From Propionivibrio soli (lineage in GTDB: Bacteria > Pseudomonadota > Gammaproteobacteria > Burkholderiales > Rhodocyclaceae): a DNA stretch of 64,000 bases. Below are positions 38,099 to 48,832 of the stretch, piece by piece. The translations under genes and the position numbers were made by a program. The stretch lies in the NCBI RefSeq assembly GCF_025770765.1, contig NZ_JANZKY010000011.1, positions 124,001-188,000 on the forward strand, read 5' to 3'. Every line of letters starts with the position of its first letter. Position 1 is the stretch's first letter. Below the pieces are notes generated by a model. The model did no database searches, was not told the origin of the DNA, and saw only the letters and a program-made list of their open reading frames with translations.

Positions 38099-38704
38099 AT
38101 GTCCGCGAAGCTTGAACTGCTTGGCCAGAATCTGCAAAAACATCTCGGCGACCGGATACGAGCCTCGGAAGCCGCTCTTGGCGAAATCACAATCGACGTC
38201 ACTCCTGCAGACTATCTCGATGTGATGAAGACGCTCCGTGACGAGCCGGAGCTGCGGTTTGAACAGTTGATGGACCTTTGCGGAGTGGATTATTCCACTT
38301 ACCGCAATGGCAATTGGCAAGGGCGCCGGTTTGCCGCAGTAAGCCAACTGCTTTCCGTTACCCACAATTGGCGTGTGTGCGTGCGTTGCTTTGCCGCAGA
38401 CGACGATTTCCCGTCAATTCCTTCCGTGGTTTCGATTTGGAATTCCGTCGGCTGGTTCGAACGGGAAGCGTTTGATCTTTATGGCATCGTCTTCCCGGGG
38501 CATCCGGATTTGAGGCGGTTGCTGACGGACTATGGTTTTGTTGGTCATCCGTTCCGCAAGGATTTCCCGATTTACGGTTACGTGGAAATGCGTTACGACC
38601 CCGACGAGCAACGCGTCGTCTACCAACCCGTGACGATCGAGCCGCGCGAAATTACGCCGCGGATTGTCCGCGAAGAAAGCTACGGGGACGTTGAAAATGG
38701 CTGA
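38099..38704 (+). CDS. nuoC: NADH:quinone oxidoreductase subunit C
   Basis: 201-residue 30-kDa subunit of the peripheral arm, without cofactors. The family signature is [39 protein letters not shown]. It is a separate gene here, unlike the fused nuoCD of E. coli. Its last codons overlap nuoD by 8 bp. Confidence 0.97.
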   Translation: MSAKLELLGQNLQKHLGDRIRASEAALGEITIDVTPADYLDVMKTLRDEPELRFEQLMDLCGVDYSTYRNGNWQGRRFAAVSQLLSVTHNWRVCVRCFAADDDFPSIPSVVSIWNSVGWFEREAFDLYGIVFPGHPDLRRLLTDYGFVGHPFRKDFPIYGYVEMRYDPDEQRVVYQPVTIEPREITPRIVREESYGDVENG

Positions 38705-39950
38705 CATCCAGAATTACACGCTTAACTTCGGGCCGCAGCACCCAGCGGCGCACGGCGTTCTCCGAATGGTGCTCGAGCTTGACGGCGAAGTGGTGACACG
38801 CGCTGATCCACATATCGGCATGCTGCATCGGGCTACCGAGAAGCTGGCCGAAACGAGAACCTGGGTGCAGTCGGTGCCGTACATGGATCGCCTCGATTAC
38901 ATGTCGATGATGTGCAACGAGCACGCCTACTGCATGGCGATCGAAAAGCTGCTCGGAATCGAAGTTCCGATTCGTGCTCAGTACATTCGCGTGATGTTCG
39001 ACGAAATCACGCGCATCCTGAACCACCTGCTGTGGATCGGAGCGCATGGTCTCGACGTCGGTGCAATGACGATGATGCTTTATGCGATGCGCGAGCGTGA
39101 AGATCTCGTCGACTGTTACGAAGCGGTCTCGGGAGCACGCTGGCATGCCGCCTACTATCGTCCCGGCGGTGTTTATCGCGATCTGCCGGACAGCATGCCG
39201 AAGTACAAAGAATCGAAGTGGAAGAAGGGTGCCGACCTGAAGAAGCTCAATGAGGCGCGCAGCGGTACGTTGCTGGATTTCCTCGATGACTTCGTGTCGC
39301 GCTTTCCGAAGCTGCTCGACGAATACGAAACGCTCTTGACCGACAACCGCATCTGGAAGCAGCGCTTGGTGAACGTCGGTGTCGTCTCTCCGGAACGTGC
39401 GCTGCAGTTAGGATTTACCGGTCCGATGCTGCGCGGCTCCGGGATTGCGTGGGATTTGCGCAAGAAACAGCCGTACGAAGTGTACGATCGGCTCGATTTC
39501 GATATTCCTGTCGGCGTAACGGGCGATTGTTATGACCGTTATTTGGTCCGCGTGGAGGAAATGCGACAGTCGAACCGGATCGTGAAGCAGTGCATCGACT
39601 GGCTGCGTGTCAACCCCGGGCCTGTCATCACGGACAACTACAAGGTGGCGTCTCCCCCGCGCGCGCGGATGAAGTCGAACATGGAAGAGTTGATCCATCA
39701 CTTCAAGCTGTGCACCGAAGGCATGCACGTTCCTGAAGGCCAGGTCTATTCGGCGATCGAGCATCCCAAGGGCGAATTCGGCATCTACGCCGTTTCCGAC
39801 GGTGCCAACAAGCCGTACCGCCTGAAAATCCGCTCGCCCGGTTATGTCCACCTTTCGGCGCTTAGCGAGATGACGCAAGGCCACATGATTGCCGACGTCG
39901 TGACGATGGTCGGCACGATCGACATTGTTTTTGGCGAGATTGACCGCTGA
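38697..39950 (+). CDS. nuoD: NADH:quinone oxidoreductase subunit D
   Basis: 417-residue 49-kDa subunit that forms the quinone pocket with NuoB. Markers are [38 protein letters not shown] and the C-terminal [31 protein letters not shown]. The start at 38697 ([13 protein letters not shown]) is the family start; the frame extends upstream inside nuoC. The stop overlaps nuoE by one base (TGATG). Confidence 0.97.
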   Translation: MADIQNYTLNFGPQHPAAHGVLRMVLELDGEVVTRADPHIGMLHRATEKLAETRTWVQSVPYMDRLDYMSMMCNEHAYCMAIEKLLGIEVPIRAQYIRVMFDEITRILNHLLWIGAHGLDVGAMTMMLYAMREREDLVDCYEAVSGARWHAAYYRPGGVYRDLPDSMPKYKESKWKKGADLKKLNEARSGTLLDFLDDFVSRFPKLLDEYETLLTDNRIWKQRLVNVGVVSPERALQLGFTGPMLRGSGIAWDLRKKQPYEVYDRLDFDIPVGVTGDCYDRYLVRVEEMRQSNRIVKQCIDWLRVNPGPVITDNYKVASPPRARMKSNMEELIHHFKLCTEGMHVPEGQVYSAIEHPKGEFGIYAVSDGANKPYRLKIRSPGYVHLSALSEMTQGHMIADVVTMVGTIDIVFGEIDR

Positions 39951-40423
39951 TGCTGACTCAAGAATCGATAACAAGAATCGACCGCGAGGTTGCCAAGTAC
40001 CCGGCCGACCAGAAACAGTCCGCGATAATGGCGGCCTTGGCGATCGCTCAGGAAGAGAAAGGGTGGCTGCCGAGTGAGGCGATCGAGTTCGTGGCCAACT
40101 ACCTCGGCATGCCGCCCATCGCGGCTTACGAGGTCGCCAGTTTCTACAACATGTACGATCTGCAACCGGTCGGCAAATATAAACTGACCGTTTGCACCAA
40201 CCTCCCGTGCATGCTTTCGGGCGGCGTTGATGCGGGTGAGTATCTCAAGAAAAAACTTGGGATCGGCTACAACGAGACGACACCGGACGGCAAAATTACT
40301 CTCAAGGAAGGTGAGTGCATGGGAGCCTGCGGGGATGCTCCGGTCATGTTGGTCAACAATCGTCGGATGTGTAGTTGCATGCAGCCCGAGCAGATCGACA
40401 AACTCCTGGCGGAGCTCGAATAA
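39950..40423 (+). CDS. nuoE: NADH:quinone oxidoreductase subunit E
   Basis: 157-residue 24-kDa subunit with the 2Fe-2S cluster N1a. Cysteine ligands are in VCTNLPCML and [31 protein letters not shown] is typical. It overlaps nuoD by one base and nuoF by one base (TAATG), a tightly coupled run of flavoprotein genes. Confidence 0.97.
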   Translation: MLTQESITRIDREVAKYPADQKQSAIMAALAIAQEEKGWLPSEAIEFVANYLGMPPIAAYEVASFYNMYDLQPVGKYKLTVCTNLPCMLSGGVDAGEYLKKKLGIGYNETTPDGKITLKEGECMGACGDAPVMLVNNRRMCSCMQPEQIDKLLAELE

Positions 40424-41751
40424 TGGCCATCCTCGGCGCAATCAACCCGATACTTACCGTCGATATAGAAGGCGGAAACGCTTGGCGGCTTGATGACTAC
40501 GTCAAGCGAGGCGGTTATGCGGCGCTTAAGCGCATCATGGCGGAAAAGATGCCGCCGGCTCAACTTATCGAAGAGATGAAGAAGTCCGGCTTACGCGGAC
40601 GCGGTGGGGCCGGCTTCCCGACAGGGCTGAAGTGGAGCTTCATGCCCAAAGACTTTAAAGGCGAGAAGTACATCGTCTGCAATTCAGACGAAGGTGAACC
40701 GGGGACATTCAAGGACAGGGACATACTCAGCTTCAATCCGCATTCGGTGATCGAAGGTATGGTCATTGCGGCCTATGCGGTTGGAGCTGTGCGCGGATAT
40801 AACTATATCCACGGTGAGATCTGGGAAGTCTATAAGCGGTTCGAGGAAGCGCTGGATGAAGCGCGCGCGGCGGGTTTTGTGGGTAAGAATATCCTCGGAT
40901 CGGGCTTCGATTTCGAATTGTTCGCCCATCACGGTTACGGTGCGTACATCTGTGGAGAAGAGTCAGCGCTGCTTGAGTCGATTGAGGGCAAGAAAGGCCA
41001 GCCGCGTTTCAAACCGCCTTTTCCGGCAAGTGTCGGCCTCTATGGGAAGCCGACGACCATCAACAATACCGAAACATTCGCTGCGGTTCCGTTCGCGCTC
41101 AATATGGGACCGCAGAACTACCTTGAGGCCGGCAAGCCGAATAACGGCGGCACGAAGTTGTTCTCCGTCTCAGGCCATGTGAATCGACCTGGGAATTACG
41201 AAGTGCCTCTCGGCACGCCTTTCATGAAGCTGCTCGAAATGGCGGGCGGCATGCGCGGCGGCCGCAAGTTGAAGGCCTGTATCCCGGGCGGATCGTCTGC
41301 GCCAGTGTTGCCTGCGGAAATCATTTCCGAGTGCACGATGGACTATGACTCGATCAGCAAGGCGGGGTCGATGCTCGGATCGGGGGCGGTAATCGTCATG
41401 GACGAGACGACCTGCATGGTCAAGGCGCTCGAGAGACTTTCGTTTTTCTACTACGAAGAATCGTGCGGTCAGTGCACTCCGTGTCGTGAAGGCACCAATT
41501 GGATGTACAAGGTCGTACACCGGATCGAAACGGGTCTTGGCCGTCCCGAGGACTTGGACCTCTTGGGCAGCGTGACGAAGCAGATCATGGGGCGCACCAT
41601 TTGCGCGCTGGGGGATGCGGCTTCAATGCCGGTGCAGAGCTTCATCAAGCATTTCCGCGACGAGTTTGCATACCACATTGAACACAAGAAGTGCCTCGTT
41701 CCGCTCGACGTGCAGCGTTCGGGAAGCGGCTTCTTCAAAGCGACGGTTTAA
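40423..41751 (+). CDS. nuoF: NADH:quinone oxidoreductase subunit F (NADH-binding)
   Basis: 442-residue 51-kDa subunit that binds NADH, FMN and cluster N3. The nucleotide/FMN region reads [16 protein letters not shown] and [15 protein letters not shown]; the [18 protein letters not shown] motif and the cluster cysteines [15 protein letters not shown] with a later C in [10 protein letters not shown] are intact. The start at 40423 gives [11 protein letters not shown]. Confidence 0.98.
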   Translation: MAILGAINPILTVDIEGGNAWRLDDYVKRGGYAALKRIMAEKMPPAQLIEEMKKSGLRGRGGAGFPTGLKWSFMPKDFKGEKYIVCNSDEGEPGTFKDRDILSFNPHSVIEGMVIAAYAVGAVRGYNYIHGEIWEVYKRFEEALDEARAAGFVGKNILGSGFDFELFAHHGYGAYICGEESALLESIEGKKGQPRFKPPFPASVGLYGKPTTINNTETFAAVPFALNMGPQNYLEAGKPNNGGTKLFSVSGHVNRPGNYEVPLGTPFMKLLEMAGGMRGGRKLKACIPGGSSAPVLPAEIISECTMDYDSISKAGSMLGSGAVIVMDETTCMVKALERLSFFYYEESCGQCTPCREGTNWMYKVVHRIETGLGRPEDLDLLGSVTKQIMGRTICALGDAASMPVQSFIKHFRDEFAYHIEHKKCLVPLDVQRSGSGFFKATV

Positions 41752-41760
41752 GGTAGCGAC

Positions 41761-44091
41761 ATGCTAGATATCGAAATTGACGGCAAGGCGGTGCAAGTCC
41801 CACCGGGGAGCACCATCATGGATGCCGCCGAGCTGGCGGGAACCTACATCCCGCATTTTTGCTATCACAAGAAGCTGTCGATCGCCGCCAACTGCCGGAT
41901 GTGTCTGGTTCAGGTGGAGAAAGCACCGAAGCCGCTGCCGGCTTGTGCGACCCCGGTGACGGCCGGCATGAAGGTCTTTACTCACTCGGAACTTGCAGTG
42001 GACGCTCAGAAGGGCGTCATGGAGTTCCTGCTCATCAACCATCCGCTCGACTGCCCGATTTGTGATCAGGGCGGTGAGTGCCAGCTCCAGGACCTCGCGG
42101 TCGGTTACGGTAGCTCTGGGTCGCGGTACCAGGAAGCAAAGCGCGTTGTTTTCCACAAGGAGGTCGGACCGCTGATCTCGATGCGCGAGATGACGCGTTG
42201 CATCCATTGCACGCGCTGCGTCCGCTTCGGACAGGAGATTGCCGGCGTCATGGAACTCGGCATGGCGAACCGCAACATGCATTCCGAGATTCAGACGTTC
42301 GTCGGTCGCACGGTCGATTCCGAGCTCTCTGGAAATATGATTGACCTCTGTCCGGTCGGCGCATTGACCTCGAAACCGTTCCGCTATTCGGCCCGTACCT
42401 GGGAATTGGCGCGTCGCAAGTCGATCAGTCCGCACGACAGCTTGGGTGCAAATCTCGTTGTCCAGGTTAAGCAGAATCGCGTCATGCGCGTTCTGCCTCG
42501 GGAGAACGAAGACGTCAACGAATGTTGGATCTCCGACAAGGATCGTTTCTCGTACGAAGGTTTGAATAGCGAAGAACGATTGACCAAACCCATGATCCGG
42601 GTGGACGGCTCGTTGCGCCAAGTGGAGTGGAACGTCGCCCTGGACTATGTTTCGCACGCACTCAAAGATGTCGCGAACATGCAGGGTGGAGAGTCGATCG
42701 CCTCGCTCGCGTCACCACATTCGACCCTGGAAGAGCTTTATCTTTTGCAGAAAGTTACTCGCGGCCTGGGATCAGGCAACGTGGACTTTCGCCCCCGTCG
42801 CCGCGAGTTCTCGGCGGATGGAAGCGTGGCCGGGATTCCATGGCTCGGACTCAGGCTGTCGGAAATCAAGGAACTCAGCGCGGCGCTCGTCATCGGTAGT
42901 TTCCTGCGCAAGGACGCTCCTTTATTTGCGCAACGCTTGCGCCAATTGGCGCGGAATTCGGGCAAAGTCAGCATGATCTCGGTGACAGCGGATGACCCGC
43001 TGATCAACCTCCACGCTAGGGCGACGGTTGCACCATCAGAGCTCACGACGGTGCTAGCTGAAGTAATCAAAGCGGCTGGTAAGTTGAAAAACATGCCTTT
43101 GCCGGCGGAGTTTGAGCCAATTGACCCGAGTGTCACAAGCAGAGCGATTGCCGAGAGCCTCGTTGCCGGCGAGAAGAACGCTATCTTCCTGGGCAATGTT
43201 GCCGAGCAAAGTGACTCGGCTGCACAACTGCACCGCTTGGCCCAGCAACTCGCGAATCTCACGGGAGCTCGTTTTGGCTTCATCGGTGAAGCAGCAAACA
43301 GCGTAGGTGGATACGTCGCCAAGGCGCTGCCTACAGCGCTGAATGCTTATGAAATGTTTGCTCAACCGCGCAAAGCTTACGTCTTGCTCGGGATCGAGCC
43401 GGAGCTCGATTGCCATAACCCGCAGCAAGCCGTGACGGCACTCAAACAGGCGGCACTTGTCGTGATGCTGACGCCGTTTATAAGCGAAGCGGCCCTTGAA
43501 TACGCCGACGTACTTCTGCCGATGGCTCCCTTCTCCGAGACTTCCGGCACGTTCGTCAATACTGAAGGACGGGTGCAGAGTTTCAATGGTGTGGTGCGCC
43601 CACTTGGCGATTCTCGGCCGGGATGGAAAATACTGCGGGTATTGGGCAATCTCCTGGCCCTGCCAGGATTCGAGTATGAATCGAGCGAGCAAGTTCGTGA
43701 CGAACTGCTGCAAAGTGGAGATGAGTTCGTATCTGGGTTGGATAACGCCATCGCTGGCGTTCCGGTTCTGAATAATGCCGTGAGGACTGATTTGCAAAGG
43801 ATCGCGGATGTCCCGATTCACTTTGCCGATCCTCTGGTCCGGCGCGCGGGAGCATTGCAGCAGACACGCGACTCAGTTGCGCCGACGGCTCGTATGTGTG
43901 CGACGACGCTGCAACAAATCGGTGCCGCTGACGGCGAGCCGGTTAGGGTGCGGCAGGGTGCCGGGGATGCTCGTTTGACAGCAAAACTCGATGAAACGGT
44001 GCCCTCGGGGTGCGTACGGGTTGCTGCTGCACATGCGTCCACGGCCGGGCTGGGCGATATGTTCGGAACGATTACGGTGGAGCGTGCATGA
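41761..44091 (+). CDS. nuoG: NADH:quinone oxidoreductase subunit G
   Basis: 776-residue 75-kDa subunit with several iron-sulphur clusters. The N-terminal ferredoxin-like part has [17 protein letters not shown] (N1b), the [18 protein letters not shown] segment and [17 protein letters not shown] with DLCPVGAL (N4 and N5). The C-terminal half is a molybdopterin-oxidoreductase-like domain without obvious cofactor residues, as in other complex I. The stop overlaps nuoH. Confidence 0.97.
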   Translation: MLDIEIDGKAVQVPPGSTIMDAAELAGTYIPHFCYHKKLSIAANCRMCLVQVEKAPKPLPACATPVTAGMKVFTHSELAVDAQKGVMEFLLINHPLDCPICDQGGECQLQDLAVGYGSSGSRYQEAKRVVFHKEVGPLISMREMTRCIHCTRCVRFGQEIAGVMELGMANRNMHSEIQTFVGRTVDSELSGNMIDLCPVGALTSKPFRYSARTWELARRKSISPHDSLGANLVVQVKQNRVMRVLPRENEDVNECWISDKDRFSYEGLNSEERLTKPMIRVDGSLRQVEWNVALDYVSHALKDVANMQGGESIASLASPHSTLEELYLLQKVTRGLGSGNVDFRPRRREFSADGSVAGIPWLGLRLSEIKELSAALVIGSFLRKDAPLFAQRLRQLARNSGKVSMISVTADDPLINLHARATVAPSELTTVLAEVIKAAGKLKNMPLPAEFEPIDPSVTSRAIAESLVAGEKNAIFLGNVAEQSDSAAQLHRLAQQLANLTGARFGFIGEAANSVGGYVAKALPTALNAYEMFAQPRKAYVLLGIEPELDCHNPQQAVTALKQAALVVMLTPFISEAALEYADVLLPMAPFSETSGTFVNTEGRVQSFNGVVRPLGDSRPGWKILRVLGNLLALPGFEYESSEQVRDELLQSGDEFVSGLDNAIAGVPVLNNAVRTDLQRIADVPIHFADPLVRRAGALQQTRDSVAPTARMCATTLQQIGAADGEPVRVRQGAGDARLTAKLDETVPSGCVRVAAAHASTAGLGDMFGTITVERA

Positions 44092-45197
44092 TGGTGGAAA
44101 CGCTTGAGCAGTTGCTGCCTGGTTTTCTGATGCCGCCCATCAATTGGGCGCTGCAACTGGGTCAGGATACCTTCGGATCGGCATGGCCGACCGTTTTGCT
44201 CGTTTTGTGGACGGTGATCAAAGTCGTCCTGATCATTGCGCCACTGCTGCTTGTTGTCGCCTACGTTACATTCTGCGAGCGCAAAGTCATCGGCTGGATG
44301 CAGGTACGGATCGGTCCGAACCGCGTAGGACCTTGGGGATTGATTCAGCCGATTGCTGACGGTCTGAAATTGCTGCTCAAGGAAGTGGTCGTTCCGTCGG
44401 GCGCGGACAAGACCGTTTTCCTGCTGGCCCCGATGTTCTCGTTTGCTCCGGCCTTGCTCGCGTGGTCTGTGATTCCGTTCAACGATGTCATGGTACTGGC
44501 GAACCTCAATGCCAGCCTGCTGTTCATCATGGCAGTCACGTCGATCAGCGTTTACGGCATTATCCTCGCCGGTTGGTCATCCAATTCCAAGTATGCCTTC
44601 CTGGGCGGCATGCGTTCGGCGGCGCAGCTCATCTCGTATGAAATCGCCATGGGCTTGGCTCTGGTCGTCGTTCTGATGATTTCGAACAGCCTTAACTTGG
44701 GCGACATCGTCGCTGGACAGAACAAGGGTCGCTTTGCCGACATGGGACTGAAATTCCTGTCGTGGAATTGGTTGCCGCTTTTGCCCATGTTTGTCATCTA
44801 TATGGTCTCCATCGTTGCCGAGACGAACCGGGCTCCGTTCGACATGGCGGAAGGTGAGTCCGAAATCGTCGGTTTCCACGTGGAATACTCCGGCATGGCG
44901 TTCGCTGTGTTCCAACTGGCCGAGTACGGTGCAGTTATCTTGTGCTCGACGCTCGCCTCGTTGCTGTTCCTTGGCGGTTGGTTGTCTCCGGTCAGCTTCT
45001 TGCCAGACAGCATTTTCTGGTTGTTCGCGAAAGTATTCCTGATCATCTGCTTCTTCTTTTGGATCCGTGCCACCTTCCCGCGGTATCGGTACGACCAGAT
45101 CATGCGCCTGGGCTGGAAGGTATTCATTCCCGTATGCCTCATCTGGCTGACGGTCGTGGGGTGCTGGATGATGTCGCCATGGACCATCTGGAAGTGA
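44088..45197 (+). CDS. nuoH: NADH:quinone oxidoreductase subunit H
   Basis: Membrane subunit of about 369 residues that completes the quinone chamber, eight helices. Markers are [44 protein letters not shown] and [26 protein letters not shown]. Two adjacent ATG codons (44088 and 44091) overlap the nuoG stop; GGAG lies 5-8 bases before them, so either may be used. Confidence 0.97.
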   Translation: MMVETLEQLLPGFLMPPINWALQLGQDTFGSAWPTVLLVLWTVIKVVLIIAPLLLVVAYVTFCERKVIGWMQVRIGPNRVGPWGLIQPIADGLKLLLKEVVVPSGADKTVFLLAPMFSFAPALLAWSVIPFNDVMVLANLNASLLFIMAVTSISVYGIILAGWSSNSKYAFLGGMRSAAQLISYEIAMGLALVVVLMISNSLNLGDIVAGQNKGRFADMGLKFLSWNWLPLLPMFVIYMVSIVAETNRAPFDMAEGESEIVGFHVEYSGMAFAVFQLAEYGAVILCSTLASLLFLGGWLSPVSFLPDSIFWLFAKVFLIICFFFWIRATFPRYRYDQIMRLGWKVFIPVCLIWLTVVGCWMMSPWTIWK

Positions 45198-45207
45198 GAG
45201 GCTAGTC

Positions 45208-45696
45208 ATGGGTTCAATGAAGGAAATATTCAACAGCCTCCTGCTCAAGGAACTGTTCAAGGGGATGTCAGTGACCGGGCGGTATATGTTCGCTCGCAAA
45301 ATCACTGTTCAGTATCCCGAGGAAAAGACTCCGCAAAGTTTCCGCTTCCGCGGCCTTCACGCCCTGCGGCGTTATCCCAACGGAGAAGAGCGCTGTATCG
45401 CGTGCAAGCTCTGCGAGGCGGTGTGTCCGGCGATGGCGATTTATATCGAGTCAGCCGAGCGTGAAGATGGTTCACGGCGTACCACGCGTTACGACATCGA
45501 CCTGAACAAGTGCATCTTCTGCGGATTCTGCGAAGAAGCCTGTCCGGTGGATGCCGTCGTTGAAACTCGCGTCCTCGAGTACCACGGAGAGAAACGCGGC
45601 GACCTCTATTTCACCAAGCCTATGTTGCTAGCGAACGGTGATCGTTATGAGGCCGAAATCGCGGCAGACCGCGAGCTTGATTCGAAGTACCGCTAA
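45208..45696 (+). CDS. nuoI: NADH:quinone oxidoreductase subunit I
   Basis: 162-residue ferredoxin subunit with two 4Fe-4S clusters (N6a, N6b). The cysteine motifs [12 protein letters not shown] and [12 protein letters not shown] are complete. The N-terminal [17 protein letters not shown] is the family pattern. Good GAGG before the ATG. Confidence 0.98.
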   Translation: MGSMKEIFNSLLLKELFKGMSVTGRYMFARKITVQYPEEKTPQSFRFRGLHALRRYPNGEERCIACKLCEAVCPAMAIYIESAEREDGSRRTTRYDIDLNKCIFCGFCEEACPVDAVVETRVLEYHGEKRGDLYFTKPMLLANGDRYEAEIAADRELDSKYR

Positions 45697-45710
45697 CAGG
45701 CGCCGATACA

Positions 45711-46313
45711 ATGGAATTCAAGACCTTCGTTTTTTACTTTGTTTCCGCGATCCTTGTCTACGCGAGTTTGCGCGTTGTCACCTTGCGTAACCCGGTGCAC
45801 GCGGCCCTACACTTGGTCCTGGCCTTTTTTAGCGCCAGCGGTATCTGGGTTTTGTTGCAGGCAGAGTTCTTGGCCATCGCGCTTGTCCTGGTTTATGTAG
45901 GCGCGGTCATGGTGCTCTTCTTGTTTGTTGTCATGATGCTGGACATCAATCTTGATCGCTTGCGCGAAGGCTTTTGGACGTATCTCCCTCTTGGGTCGAT
46001 CGTTGCTCTGCTTATGGTGGCCGAGATGGGGCTCTTCATCTACGGCAGTTTCTACGGTCTTCTTGAAAGCGCCGTTCCGCAGGCGGATCGGGGTTACAGC
46101 AATGTACAGGCCGTCGGGCGCTTGTTATTTACCGAGTACGTTTATCCGTTCGAGCTCGCGTCGATCATCCTGCTCGTCGGTATCGTCGCGGCGACAGCTC
46201 TTACGTTACGCGGTAAACGGCGCAGCAAGTCGGTTAGCCCGGGCGAGCAAGTATTCATCAAGGCGGCAGACCGCGTTCGTGTCCTGCATATGCCGGCTGA
46301 GCGCCCCGACTGA
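45711..46313 (+). CDS. nuoJ: NADH:quinone oxidoreductase subunit J
   Basis: 200-residue membrane subunit with five helices; the family stretch is FLAIALVLVYVGAVMVLFLFVVMMLDI, which includes the pi-bulge region of helix 3. A hydrophilic C-tail of about 30 residues follows the last helix. The gap to nuoK is 97 bp, the largest within the nuo run, and I see no terminator or promoter in it. Confidence 0.96.
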   Translation: MEFKTFVFYFVSAILVYASLRVVTLRNPVHAALHLVLAFFSASGIWVLLQAEFLAIALVLVYVGAVMVLFLFVVMMLDINLDRLREGFWTYLPLGSIVALLMVAEMGLFIYGSFYGLLESAVPQADRGYSNVQAVGRLLFTEYVYPFELASIILLVGIVAATALTLRGKRRSKSVSPGEQVFIKAADRVRVLHMPAERPD

Positions 46314-46410
46314 CTTGGGGTTGGCTCAATAGCGGCTGAATCGAGAGTTCGAGAATAAGTTGCGGTGAAGGGGTCTAGTCACCGCTTGCAGAAGGAATCA
46401 GGGAGGCACC

Positions 46411-46725
46411 TTGCTCACAACACTGTCACTGTCCCATTTTCTGATATTAGGCGCGATCCTATTTGCAATCGGGATCGTCGGCGTGTTCCTGAATCGGAAA
46501 AACCTGATCATCATCCTGATGTCGATCGAGCTGATATTGCTTGCGGTGAACATGAATTTCATCGCGTTCTCGCATTACATGCAGGACCTCGCGGGGCAAC
46601 TGTTCGTCTTCTTTATCCTGACAGTTGCTGCGGCCGAATCGGCTATCGGCCTCGCCATTCTCGTCGTGCTGTTCCGCAACCTCAAAACCATCCACGTTGA
46701 TGATCTGGACAGCCTGAAGGGTTGA
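46411..46725 (+). CDS. nuoK: NADH:quinone oxidoreductase subunit K
   Basis: 104-residue membrane subunit, three helices, homologous to MrpC. Conserved are [31 protein letters not shown] with the buried glutamate, and [19 protein letters not shown] with the second one. The start codon is TTG with GGGAGG at good spacing; no ATG lies nearby. Confidence 0.95.
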   Translation: MLTTLSLSHFLILGAILFAIGIVGVFLNRKNLIIILMSIELILLAVNMNFIAFSHYMQDLAGQLFVFFILTVAAAESAIGLAILVVLFRNLKTIHVDDLDSLKG

Positions 46726-46727
46726 AC

Positions 46728-48809
46728 ATGGAAATGCAAAAACTCTATCTGCTCGTCCCCCTCGCTCCGCTTCTTGGCGCCGCGATTGCCGGTCTTTTCT
46801 GCCGGATCATTCCGCGTTGGGTGGCACATACGGCGACTATCGCCGGCGTCGCCATTGCCTTTGTCGCTTCGCTGGTCATTTTCCGTGACGTCGCTGCCGG
46901 AAATACATTCAATGGTCCGGTTTACCAATGGCTGACGTCAGGCGACTACAAGTTCGAAGTAGGATTCCTGATCGATCAGCTAACGGTGACCATGATGATG
47001 GTGGTCACGTTCGTATCCTTGATGGTGCATATCTACACTATCGGCTATATGCACGACGATCCGGGATATAACCGGTTCTTCAGCTACATTGCCCTGTTTA
47101 CGTTTTCGATGTTGATGCTCGTGATGAGCAACAACTTCATGCAATTGTTCTTCGGGTGGGAGGCCGTCGGTCTGGTTTCGTACTTACTGATCGGCTTCTG
47201 GTATACGCGTCCGACTGCAATCTTCGCGAATATGAAAGCCTTCCTGGTGAACCGGGTCGGCGACTTTGGCTTCGTTCTTGGGATCGGGCTTGTACTTGCG
47301 CACTTCGGATCGCTCGATTACAAGACGGTGTTTGCGCAGGCGCCGTCACTAGCCGAAGCGACGATCACGCTGTATGGTGGGGCAGGTTGGGGAACCGTGT
47401 CCCTGATGAGCGCGACATGCATCCTGCTGTTCATTGGCGCTATGGGTAAGTCGGCACAGGTTCCGTTGCATGTCTGGCTTCCAGATTCGATGGAAGGCCC
47501 GACCCCGATCTCGGCGCTGATCCACGCGGCCACGATGGTGACGGCTGGTATCTTCATGGTGGCGAGGATGTCGCCGCTGTTCGAGCTTTCCGATACGGCG
47601 CTTTCCTTCGTGATCATCATCGGAGCCATCACGGCCCTGTTCATGGGTCTGCTCGGCATTATCCAGAACGACATCAAGCGGGTAGTGGCGTATTCGACGC
47701 TGTCGCAGCTCGGCTACATGACCGTTGCTCTCGGCGCATCCGCCTATTCCGTCGCCATCTTTCATTTGATGACGCATGCGTTCTTCAAGGCGTTGCTGTT
47801 CCTCGGCGCCGGTTCGGTGATCATCGGGATGCACCACGACCAAGATATCCGGAACATGGGCGGGTTGCGCAAGTACATGCCAGTGACTTGGCTGACATCG
47901 TTGATTGGGTCACTCGCCCTGATCGGGACGCCTTTCTTTTCGGGGTTCTATTCGAAGGACTCGATCATCGAAGCGGTTTCGGTGTCACATATTGCGGGGT
48001 CGGGATTCGCGTATTTTTCGGTGATGGCAGGGGTTTTCATTACCGCCTTCTATTCGTTCCGGATGTACTTCCTGGTGTTCCACGGAGAAGAGCGTTTCGG
48101 GCTCGCGCACCACGGGCATGAGGCCGCATCGCATGGCAAGGTGGAGGATGCGCATGCCGACGCACACGATGGCGACCACGATGACGAAGAGGTCGCGCCC
48201 GACCATCATCACGGCTTGGCCCCGGGCCAGAAGCCACACGAGACTCCGTGGGTCGTGACGCTTCCGCTCGTGCTCTTGGCTATCCCGTCGGTGGTGATCG
48301 GCTACTTTGCTATCGAACCGATGCTGTTCGGCGACTTCTTCAAGGGTGCGATCCTCATCAACCATGAAGCCCACCCGGGAATGGAGGAGCTGGCTCAAGA
48401 ATTCCATGGCGCGTTCGCTATGGCGGCGCACGCGTTTGGTTCTCCTGTCTTCTGGTTGGCGATTGGGGGCGTGGTCGTTTCGTGGTTCTTTTACCTGAAA
48501 CGCCCCGATATCCCGGCGGCGATCAAGGCGGCTTGCGGTCCGATCTATACCGTGCTCGAAAACAAGTATTACTTCGACAAATTCAACGAACTCGTGGTGG
48601 CCGGTGGTGCACGCTTGCTTGGCAAGGGCCTCTGGCGAGGGGGAGACGCGGGGGTAATCGACGGGCTTTTCGTGGGCGGAGCCGTCCGCGTTGTGAACGG
48701 CGTGGCAGTGATTGCCCGATTGTTCCAGTCCGGACATATCTACCATTACGCTTTCACGATGATCTTCGGAGTTTGCGCATTGCTTTCTTTCTGGCTCCTG
48801 CGCGCCTGA
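46728..48809 (+). CDS. nuoL: NADH:quinone oxidoreductase subunit L
   Basis: 693-residue distal antiporter-like subunit with about 15 helices and the lateral helix. Key parts are FFGWEAVGLVSYLLIGFW (essential Glu), GAMGKSAQVPLHVWLPDSMEGPTPISALIHAATMVTAG and DIKRVVAYSTLSQLGYM. Between helices, residues 461-504 form a hydrophilic loop with 11 His and 11 acidic residues. The ATG at 46728 follows AAGGG and lies three bases after the nuoK stop. Confidence 0.97.
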   Translation: MEMQKLYLLVPLAPLLGAAIAGLFCRIIPRWVAHTATIAGVAIAFVASLVIFRDVAAGNTFNGPVYQWLTSGDYKFEVGFLIDQLTVTMMMVVTFVSLMVHIYTIGYMHDDPGYNRFFSYIALFTFSMLMLVMSNNFMQLFFGWEAVGLVSYLLIGFWYTRPTAIFANMKAFLVNRVGDFGFVLGIGLVLAHFGSLDYKTVFAQAPSLAEATITLYGGAGWGTVSLMSATCILLFIGAMGKSAQVPLHVWLPDSMEGPTPISALIHAATMVTAGIFMVARMSPLFELSDTALSFVIIIGAITALFMGLLGIIQNDIKRVVAYSTLSQLGYMTVALGASAYSVAIFHLMTHAFFKALLFLGAGSVIIGMHHDQDIRNMGGLRKYMPVTWLTSLIGSLALIGTPFFSGFYSKDSIIEAVSVSHIAGSGFAYFSVMAGVFITAFYSFRMYFLVFHGEERFGLAHHGHEAASHGKVEDAHADAHDGDHDDEEVAPDHHHGLAPGQKPHETPWVVTLPLVLLAIPSVVIGYFAIEPMLFGDFFKGAILINHEAHPGMEELAQEFHGAFAMAAHAFGSPVFWLAIGGVVVSWFFYLKRPDIPAAIKAACGPIYTVLENKYYFDKFNELVVAGGARLLGKGLWRGGDAGVIDGLFVGGAVRVVNGVAVIARLFQSGHIYHYAFTMIFGVCALLSFWLLRA

Positions 48810-48832
48810 ACTGAATAAAGACTGGGAACAAT

